Assembly (NCBI GenBank): GCA_023269585.1
Contig: JAHFTC010000002.1
Location: forward strand, 41,058-105,057
Source: Opitutaceae bacterium
GTDB lineage: Bacteria > Verrucomicrobiota > Verrucomicrobiia > Opitutales > Opitutaceae
Direction of reading: 5' to 3'
Length of the DNA stretch: 64,000 nucleotides
Numbering within the stretch: the stretch's first letter is position 1; each line of letters begins with the position of its first letter. The position numbers and the translations under genes were made by a program. This document shows, one piece after another, positions 29,035-36,098 of the stretch. The notes under the pieces were generated by a model. It worked only from the letters and a program-made list of their open reading frames with translations, was not told the origin of the DNA and made no database searches.

Positions 29035-29676
29035 ATGACCAGCACTACAATGAACCTTCGATCACCGGGCGACGCTGCCGATTCCCTGTCCGTGGTCTGC
29101 TTCGGCGCCTCCGCGGGGGGCTTCGAGGCGTATTGCACGATTCTCTCCCTCCTACCGGCGGACACGGGGATGGCCTACGTCATTGTTCATCACCAGCCGG
29201 CGGACGGAAAATCGCTTCTCGTCGAAATCCTCCCTCGTATGACAAAAATGCCCGTGGTGCTGGTGGCCGACGGGACGAATGTGAGCGCGAACCATGTCTA
29301 CGTAGTTCCAGCCGGGTTACAGGTAACCATGGATGGAGATTCCTTCCGGCTCACTCCCTTGGTCAAGCCGCCGGGGTGGCCCAAGAACATCTCGGTTTTC
29401 CTGCAATCGCTCGCGGAGAACCAACAGAAACGGGCGATCGCCGTCATCCTTTCCGGTTTCGACTCCGATGGATCGGCGGCGCTGAAATCGATCAAGGCAG
29501 CAGGCGGGCTGGTGTTTGCCCAGGCATTCCGAACGGCCCGGCAACCGGATATGCCGCAAAGCGCCGTGAGGACGGGGTGCGTCGACCGGCTGCTGTCGCC
29601 GACCGAGATCGCTGCGCAACTTGCACGCATCGGCGAGGAACGGCGCGGCTCCACCGCTGGACCGAGGGCTGGATGA
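29035..29676 (+). CDS. stand-alone CheB-type methylesterase domain protein
   Basis: FGASAGGFEA (Ser), IVHHQPADGKSLLVEILPRMTKMPVV (His), LSGFDSDGSAALKSIKAAGGLVFAQ; no receiver domain. Confidence 0.85.
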   Translation: MTSTTMNLRSPGDAADSLSVVCFGASAGGFEAYCTILSLLPADTGMAYVIVHHQPADGKSLLVEILPRMTKMPVVLVADGTNVSANHVYVVPAGLQVTMDGDSFRLTPLVKPPGWPKNISVFLQSLAENQQKRAIAVILSGFDSDGSAALKSIKAAGGLVFAQAFRTARQPDMPQSAVRTGCVDRLLSPTEIAAQLARIGEERRGSTAGPRAG

Positions 29677-29745
29677 ACAAACGGCTGCAGTCCATTTCGT
29701 GTTTGAACTTATAGCACAGTCTCGTCGTTCCCGAAGCCCAGGGTC

Positions 29746-29762
29746 GGGTAATGCCCCATGGG
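29746..29762 (+). promoter_or_regulatory. stress-cluster motif copy 7 (gggtaatgccccatggg)
   Basis: About 35 bp upstream of the small DUF3309-like gene. Confidence 0.6.
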
Positions 29763-29793
29763 CGAGTTCGCGAAGTTGGGCTATCGTGTAGCC

Positions 29794-29949
29794 ATGAACC
29801 TTCTTCTTCTCGTCCTCGTTCTGCTTCTCGTCTTCGGCGGCGGTGGTTTCTATTTCGGCGGTCCGGCCATCGGCGGCGGTGCACTCGGCTTGGTGCTGTT
29901 GATCGCTCTTGTGGTCTACTTCGTGGGCGGAAGACGCACCAAGGCATAA
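29794..29949 (+). CDS. DUF3309-like small membrane protein (51 aa)
   Basis: MNLLLLVLVLLLVFGGGGFYFGGPAIGGGALGLVLLIALVVYFVGGR. Confidence 0.7.
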   Translation: MNLLLLVLVLLLVFGGGGFYFGGPAIGGGALGLVLLIALVVYFVGGRRTKA

Positions 29950-30145
29950 CCGACCGCCGCCGTGAATCACGGTCTTCGGCCCTGCGCGCCCGCGGGGTTT
30001 CGCGGCTGATCACTCTTCGGTCCGACCTCGTCGTCATGCTTTCCTCGTGATCGCTTTCCATTGGCCAACCACGGATTGTGCAACGGACTCCGAGCGGTCT
30101 CGGATTTCCCCCACGAGCTAGACACCCTTCGCAATCTCGCCTTCC

Positions 30146-31699
30146 ATGAATACTCGCCCCGGACCTTCTACGTCGGTGTGGATGGCCACCGCCCAGCCGC
30201 CAGCCTATGCGAATCTCGACCGCAACGAGCGTGCCGATGTTTGCGTTGTCGGCGCCGGGATCGTCGGCTTGACCACCGCGTATCTCCTGGCGAAAGCCGG
30301 CAAAACCGTGGTCGTGCTCGAGGATGGGAGGATCGGATCGGGGGAGACCCAGCGGACGACCGCCCATCTCACCACCGCTCTCGACGAGCGCTACTTCAAC
30401 CTCGCGCGGCTGCATGGCGACGACGGGGCGCGCCTCGCGGCCGAAAGCCATACCGTGGCCATCGACACGATCGAGCGCATCGTTCGCGATGAAGAGATCG
30501 ACTGCGATTTCGAGCGAGTGGACGGCTACCTGTTCAACGCGCCCGGCGAACCGGACGGCCTGCTCGATCGCGAGTTGGCCGCGACGCATCGGGCCGGCCT
30601 GCTGGAAACCGCCTTGGTGGAGCGCGCACCGCTGCCGGCCTTCGACACCGGCCGGGCCCTGCGCTTCAGCCATCAGGCGCAGTTTCATCCGCTCAAGTAC
30701 CTGACTGCCCTCGCGGAGTGCGTCACCCGCCGCGGCGGGCGCATTTTCACGGGCACGCATGCCACCCTCATCGCCGGCGGTCACCCGGCCGGCGTCGAAA
30801 CCCGCGACGGCAACTCCGTGACCTGCGATGCGATCGTGGTGGCCACCAACACGCCGATCAACGACCGGCTCGTCATCCACACCAAACAGGCGGCCTACCG
30901 GACCTACGTGATCGGGATCGCCGTCCCGGCGGGGTCGGTGCCGAAAGCGTTGTATTGGGACACCGGTGATCCCTACCACTATCTGCGGCTCATTACCGCT
31001 GCGGCCGGCAGCCCGGCGCCGGCCCACGATCTGTTGATCGTCGGCGGCGAAGACCACAAGACCGGCCAGGACGAGGATGCGGACTTGCGCTACGGGCGGC
31101 TCATACACTGGACGCGCGAGCGTTTCGCCTTGGCCGGCGATATCCGCTTCCGCTGGTCGGGCCAGATCATGGAGCCGGTGGACGGACTCGCCTTCATCGG
31201 TCGCAACCCGCTGGATCAGGACAACGTCTATCTCGTGACCGGCGATTCCGGAAACGGAATGACGCACGGCACGATCGCCGGATTGCTGCTGACCGATCTC
31301 ATCACGGGCCGCGAGAATCCGTGGACCAAACTCTACAGTCCGTCGCGTGTATCGCTCGCCGCCACCGGCGAGTTTGCAAAGGAAGCGGCCAACATGGCGG
31401 TGCAGTACGTGGACTGGCTGACCCCCGGCAACGTGGAGCAGGCCGAACTCGTCCCGCCCGGCTCCGGCGCGATCGTGCGCGACGGGCTCGCCAAGATCGC
31501 GGCCTACCGCGAAGCCGACGGAACGCTCCACGAATGCTCCGCAGTGTGTCCGCACCTTGGGGCCATCGTGGCATGGAATCCCGCCGAGAAGACCTGGGAC
31601 TGCCCCGCGCACGGATCGCGCTTTGATTCTCGGGGGCGCGTCCTAAACGGGCCCGCCAACGTCGATCTGCCACCGGTCGCCGCCACGGCGCCCGCCTAG
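30146..31699 (+). CDS. FAD-dependent oxidoreductase with C-terminal Rieske [2Fe-2S] domain
   Basis: ADVCVVGAGIVGLTTAYLLAKAGKTVVVLED; Rieske CSAVCPHLGAIV...WDCPAHGSRFDSRGRV. Confidence 0.9.
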   Translation: MNTRPGPSTSVWMATAQPPAYANLDRNERADVCVVGAGIVGLTTAYLLAKAGKTVVVLEDGRIGSGETQRTTAHLTTALDERYFNLARLHGDDGARLAAESHTVAIDTIERIVRDEEIDCDFERVDGYLFNAPGEPDGLLDRELAATHRAGLLETALVERAPLPAFDTGRALRFSHQAQFHPLKYLTALAECVTRRGGRIFTGTHATLIAGGHPAGVETRDGNSVTCDAIVVATNTPINDRLVIHTKQAAYRTYVIGIAVPAGSVPKALYWDTGDPYHYLRLITAAAGSPAPAHDLLIVGGEDHKTGQDEDADLRYGRLIHWTRERFALAGDIRFRWSGQIMEPVDGLAFIGRNPLDQDNVYLVTGDSGNGMTHGTIAGLLLTDLITGRENPWTKLYSPSRVSLAATGEFAKEAANMAVQYVDWLTPGNVEQAELVPPGSGAIVRDGLAKIAAYREADGTLHECSAVCPHLGAIVAWNPAEKTWDCPAHGSRFDSRGRVLNGPANVDLPPVAATAPA

Positions 31700-31768
31700 G
31701 TTCTGCCGCGAGAAACGCACAGGTGGCTGACCATCCTGAGCACCATTCTGGTCACTGGTTTTCTCACC

Positions 31769-32269
31769 GTGGTGTTTCTCAATCTCCGGGCCGGCGAGAA
31801 ACAGATCCGCCACATCCTCGCCCACGAGTTGGCCGTCGAGCATCCCCAGTTTCTGCGCAGCATGGGAAATCTCCTCGGAGCAGGCCTTCTTCCGGGCAAC
31901 CGGGCGCCGGCGCTGCACAACGGTGCGCGGATCTTCGCCCTGCGTGCAAGTCGTGTATTGCGGAGCGCGCTACTCGATGCGGGCGTGGAGATCCACGAGT
32001 TCCAGCCGACGATGTACCATTGCAAGGTGCTGATTGTGGACGATGTCTGGGTGTCGGTGGGTTCGACCAATTTCGATGACCGGTCTTTCCGCCTGAACGA
32101 CGAGACCAACCTCAACAGCCACGATGCCGTTTTTGCGCGCGAACAGGTGCAGGTGTTCGAGGACGACAAGCGCAAGTCCCGCGCGATTACGCGCACGGAA
32201 CTGCGGGACCGGTCCGCCAGCGGCGAAACCCTCGACGCGATTGCCAGCACGATCCGGCGGCAGTTGTGA
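31769..32269 (+). pseudogene. internally deleted cardiolipin synthase / phospholipase D-like gene
   Basis: N-terminal TM segment and FLRSMGNLLG...PGNRAPALHNGARIF fused directly to the C-terminal HKD half ALRASRVLRSALLDAGVEIHEFQPTMYHCKVLIVDDVWVSVGSTNFDDRSFRLNDETNLN; the first HKD motif is absent. Confidence 0.7.
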
Positions 32270-32282
32270 GTCGGAGAGCGTC

Positions 32283-32300
32283 GGGTAACACCCCATTGGG
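32283..32300 (+). promoter_or_regulatory. stress-cluster motif copy 8 (gggtaacaccccattggg)
   Basis: About 105 bp upstream of the AI-2E-type transporter gene. Confidence 0.6.
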
Positions 32301-32317
32301 TGCGGGCAGCAACGGGG

Positions 32318-32404
32318 TTAGGATGCGAGCACCGTGACGGGGCAGTCCTTCACGGAAGCCACGCGCACCAACTCGCTCGAAATCGTCGCACTGTAACCAG
32401 CCAT
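32318..32404 (-). pseudogene. possible C-terminal remnant of a universal stress protein (UspA-like)
   Basis: Minus-strand translation MAGYSATISSELVRVASVKDCPVTVLAS* resembles the UspA tail (..S.xlvR.A.CPVlvl). Confidence 0.3.
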
Positions 32405-33617
32405 GCCGCACCGAACCACACTGGGGGCCAAGCCGCCGTCGATCGCCTTCTATGTACTGTTGGCTGCGGCCACCTTGATCTGCATCCAGGCCTTCTCGTT
32501 GCTGGCGCCGATTCTACTGTCGCTGCTACTCATCCTGCTCATTTCGCTCGCGCTCAATCCCGTGGTCTCGCGCCTGCGAGCCTTGACCGGGGGGAGAAGC
32601 GCCGCGACGGGCTTGGTCGCCGTCACCGTGTTGGCGATCATCGGAATGACCGGTTGGGCTTTCTACGGGCCGATGGCGGCCTCCGCCTCCCTGCTCTCGG
32701 AGAAGCTGCCCGCCTATTGGGAGCGGCTGCAGAAGCCGTTAATCAGAATGGAGCAACGAGCCGTGCTCTCCGAAGAAAAGCTCCAAGCGGAGGTATCCAC
32801 AGAAATCGCCGCAAGCACCTCGGCGGCGCCCGAGCCCAGAACCAAACCACGTCCCCGGCAACCTGCGCCACCTCCCCCCGCCGCGGAATCCGGATCGCTC
32901 CGCTCGAGTCTGGGCGGGATGCTCACGGGCGCCGTGGGGCAATTTTCGTCGGTGGCATTCAACGCGGCCGAGATCCTGGTGGTGTTGGTGACTGTGTTCT
33001 TCGGCGTGACGTTTACGCTGATGAATCCCCGCCCGGTCTTTGGCGCGATGTTTGCGCTTGTGCCCGAGCGCCACCATCCGCGCGCCCTGATCATCCTGCA
33101 GCGCACCACCCGGTTTATGCCCGGCTGGGCGGGGGCGACGCTGCTCGGAATGCTGTCGATCGGCCTGTTGGTTTTCCTGCTCATGTGGCCGATCCTCGGC
33201 TTCACGGACGCACTGGTCCTGGGACTGATCGCGGGCGTGCTGGAGGCGATCCCCTTCATCGGCCCAATTCTCAGCGCCGTGCCGGCCGTATTGCTCGCCA
33301 TCGGCCAGGGCGGGATGACTCCGCTGTGGGTAATCCTCGCCTACGTCGGCGTCCAGACCTTGGAGAACAATGTGATCGTCCCGCTCCTCGTGGCGCGCGG
33401 AATGAAACTGCATCCGTTGGCGGTGATTCTCTCGATGCTTCTTTGCGTGGCTGCGTTCGGGTTGCTGGGGGTGCTGATCGCGGCCCCGCTGGTCGCCGTC
33501 GTGACCATCGTGCACGACGAGCTCTATCGAAAACGTTTTCTCTCGACCGTCACGGACGCGGACTTGGATCGACTGGCCGGCCAGGCGCTCCATGAAAAGG
33601 CGGCCCGGACCACCTGA
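32403..33617 (+). CDS. AI-2E family transporter (PerM/YdiK-like)
   Basis: Multiple TM segments; LVLGLIAGVLEAIPFIGPILSAVPAVLLAI; NNVIVPLLVARGMKLHPLAVILSML. Confidence 0.9.
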   Translation: MPHRTTLGAKPPSIAFYVLLAAATLICIQAFSLLAPILLSLLLILLISLALNPVVSRLRALTGGRSAATGLVAVTVLAIIGMTGWAFYGPMAASASLLSEKLPAYWERLQKPLIRMEQRAVLSEEKLQAEVSTEIAASTSAAPEPRTKPRPRQPAPPPPAAESGSLRSSLGGMLTGAVGQFSSVAFNAAEILVVLVTVFFGVTFTLMNPRPVFGAMFALVPERHHPRALIILQRTTRFMPGWAGATLLGMLSIGLLVFLLMWPILGFTDALVLGLIAGVLEAIPFIGPILSAVPAVLLAIGQGGMTPLWVILAYVGVQTLENNVIVPLLVARGMKLHPLAVILSMLLCVAAFGLLGVLIAAPLVAVVTIVHDELYRKRFLSTVTDADLDRLAGQALHEKAARTT

Positions 33618-33661
33618 CCCGCCACGCGGACGGACTGGCGCTCCGCTTGCCGCCCCGAGAT

Positions 33662-33676
33662 AGGGTTCACCCCATC
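33662..33676 (+). promoter_or_regulatory. stress-cluster motif copy 9 (agggttcaccccatc), degenerate
   Basis: About 60 bp upstream of the small ORF at 33738. Confidence 0.45.
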
Positions 33677-33737
33677 TCACCGGTTGCCCCATTTGTATCC
33701 AACCTTCTGTCGCTTTCAAGCAAACGGCCAACCACCC

Positions 33738-33926
33738 ATGAGCATGAAATTGAAACCTCCAAACACCGGAAAAGATTCCGCGCAAGATTCAGCGACTTTC
33801 GAACGATTGCCGGAGAAGACCAAGGAACTGCTCCGGCTCAAGGAGCAACTGGAGAAGACCACCGGCCCGGAGGAAGCCGTGATCAGCCGGCAGATTCACC
33901 ATCAGGCCCACCGGTTACCTCCCTGA
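33738..33926 (+). CDS. small hypothetical coiled-coil protein
   Basis: MSMKLKPPNTGKDSAQDSATFERLPEKTKELLRLKEQLEKTTGPEEAV; follows a motif copy. Confidence 0.45.
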   Translation: MSMKLKPPNTGKDSAQDSATFERLPEKTKELLRLKEQLEKTTGPEEAVISRQIHHQAHRLPP

Positions 33927-33996
33927 TTGAAGCTCTCGGCACGGTCGTTCCGGACCCGTTCTGACGATGGAGCGGCTTTTTGCTTTCGGCCGGCAA

Positions 33997-35229
33997 CTAC
34001 AACCACAGCCAACCGCCAAGCGCTGCGACCGCCACGGCCGCCCACGCTGGAACCTTGGCCCACTGCAATCCCGCGAAAAGCGTCAGCGCCAGCACCAGCG
34101 ACCGGCCATCGGTGATGCCCGCCGGCACGACCGGCCGACACAACGCCGCCGCCAACACGCCCACGACCGCGGCATTCGCCCCAGCCAGCGCCGCCTGTGC
34201 GGGCGCGGCGGCGCGCACCCGCTGCCAGAACGGCCACACACCGAGCACCAGCAGGAGGCCGGGCAGAAAGACCGCGATCAGCGCAAGCACCCCGCCCGCT
34301 AGACCTCCGGGACCGGTCCCACACAACGAGCCGAGATAGGCGGACAACGAGAACAACGGGCCGGGCAACGCCTGCGCCGCGCCGTAGCCGGCGAGAAACT
34401 GATCGTGGTTCAACCAACCCGGTCCGACCACCTCCGCTTCAAGCAACGGGAGCACCACGTGCCCCCCGCCGAAAACCAACGCGCCCACTCGATAGAACCG
34501 GGCCGCCACCGCCGCCGCCTCTCCTTGAAGCAGAGGAAGAACGAGCAGGAACAAAGCGAAGACGGCGAGCCACGCCACACCCGCCCGACGCCGCGACAAC
34601 TCCGCACCACAGCCGATTTGTGCCGGCACCCCGATCCGCTCGCGCAACACCGCCCACCCCACGAAGGCCCCGCCGCCAATCACCGCCATCTGCACCCACG
34701 CGGCGGGCCAGATCAGCAACGCCGCCAGCGCCGACACCGCGAGCCCCAGCCGTAGCCCATCCGGGCAAAGCGATCGCCCCATGGCCCAGACCGCCTGGGC
34801 CACCACCGCAACCGCGGCGACTTTGAGCCCGCGCAGCCAGCCGGCATGCGCCAGGTCCGGCACCGTCTCCACTCCCGCGGCGAACGCGAGCATCAGCAGC
34901 GCCGAAGGGAGCGTGAAGCCGAGCCACGCGGCAGCCGCACCAAGCAACCCGCCGCGCTGATAGCCAACCGCGAAACCGAACTGGCTGCTGGCCGGCCCGG
35001 GCAGGAACTGACAGAGCGCCAACAAGTCCGCAAAACCACGCTCATCGAGCCAGCGGCGGCGTTCCACATACTCCTTTCGGAAATAGCCGATGTGGGCCGC
35101 GGGGCCACCGAACGAGGTGAGCCCGAGGCGCAACGCCACGGCAAAGAGGCGCGCGGGGTGGGTGCGCGTTTCGGCGTCTCCGGAATTCTCAGACCGAGTT
35201 TCCACGCCGCCAAGATGTTCGCCCGCCAT
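33997..35229 (-). CDS. chrA: chromate transporter, CHR family (two-domain)
   Basis: ALRLGLTSFGGPAAHIGYFRKEYVERRRWLDERGFADLLALCQFLPGPASSQ and the degenerate second half FGGGHVVLPLLEAEVV...FLAGYGAAQALPGPLF. Confidence 0.93.
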   Translation of the reverse strand: MAGEHLGGVETRSENSGDAETRTHPARLFAVALRLGLTSFGGPAAHIGYFRKEYVERRRWLDERGFADLLALCQFLPGPASSQFGFAVGYQRGGLLGAAAAWLGFTLPSALLMLAFAAGVETVPDLAHAGWLRGLKVAAVAVVAQAVWAMGRSLCPDGLRLGLAVSALAALLIWPAAWVQMAVIGGGAFVGWAVLRERIGVPAQIGCGAELSRRRAGVAWLAVFALFLLVLPLLQGEAAAVAARFYRVGALVFGGGHVVLPLLEAEVVGPGWLNHDQFLAGYGAAQALPGPLFSLSAYLGSLCGTGPGGLAGGVLALIAVFLPGLLLVLGVWPFWQRVRAAAPAQAALAGANAAVVGVLAAALCRPVVPAGITDGRSLVLALTLFAGLQWAKVPAWAAVAVAALGGWLWL

Positions 35230-35263
35230 CCGGCGAGCGAACGTAAACCGGAACCGCAGGCGC

Positions 35264-35908
35264 CTACTTCGCCGTCGCGGCCTTCACGGCGGCCGCGAAC
35301 TGCGCGGCGCGCGCGGTGATCGCGGCCCAGTTCTTCTCCTTGAGCGCCTTGCCGTCGACGAGGGCCGACCCGGCTGCCGTGGCCATCGCCCCGGCGTTGA
35401 GGAACGCGCCGATGGTCTCGGGCGTCACACCTCCGGTGGGCACGAACTCGATCTGCGGGAACGGGGCCTTCACGGACTTGATGTAGTTCGGGCCGAAGAA
35501 CTCCGCCGGGAAGATCTTCACCGCATCGGAACCGGCCTCCCACGCCGCGATGATCTCGGTGGGCGTCAGAGCGCCGGAAAAGATCGGGATGGAATAACGG
35601 TGACAGCAGGTGATCACCTCCGGGCGAAGCGCCGGGGTGACGACGAACCTCGCGCCCGCCAGGATGCCGGCGCGCGCCGTCTCGGCGTCGAGCACGGTGC
35701 CGAGGCCGAAAAGGAAGTCGGGCATCTCGGCGCTGGCGCGTTCGAGCATCTTCAGCGCGCCAGGGGTGGTCATCGTGAGCTCGATGGCGGTGAGCCCGCC
35801 CGCGGCGAGCGCCTTGGCGCAGTCGAGCAGGCCGTCGGCGCTGTCGGTGCGGATGATCGCGACGACCTTCTCGGTCTTCAGTTTCTGGAGAACGGCTTCT
35901 TTCTTCAT
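35264..35908 (-). CDS. eda: bifunctional KDPG/KHG aldolase
   Basis: GLTAIELTMTTPGAL, GAGTV-like FGLGTVLDAETARAGILAGARFVVTPAL, IKSVKAPFPQIEFVPTGGVTPE. Confidence 0.92.
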   Translation of the reverse strand: MKKEAVLQKLKTEKVVAIIRTDSADGLLDCAKALAAGGLTAIELTMTTPGALKMLERASAEMPDFLFGLGTVLDAETARAGILAGARFVVTPALRPEVITCCHRYSIPIFSGALTPTEIIAAWEAGSDAVKIFPAEFFGPNYIKSVKAPFPQIEFVPTGGVTPETIGAFLNAGAMATAAGSALVDGKALKEKNWAAITARAAQFAAAVKAATAK

Positions 35909-35996
35909 GGAGGAGATCCGAGGCTGAAGGAACGACCGCGGGAGACAATCGCCGAACCAGTGGACGGAGACCGCCCGATCAGTGGTTCGATGGTGG

Positions 35997-36015
35997 GGCG
36001 GGCTTCACGCCCGCC
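35997..36015. repeat. REP-like palindrome
   Basis: GGCGGGC-ttcac-GCCCGCC, intergenic. Confidence 0.5.
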
Positions 36016-36098
36016 ATCCGATCATGTTCGAGGGGCAGGAGCCCGGCCGGTACAGCGGCAGGACGGTTTCGGAGAAGCCGCCCTACCCCGACCAGCCG

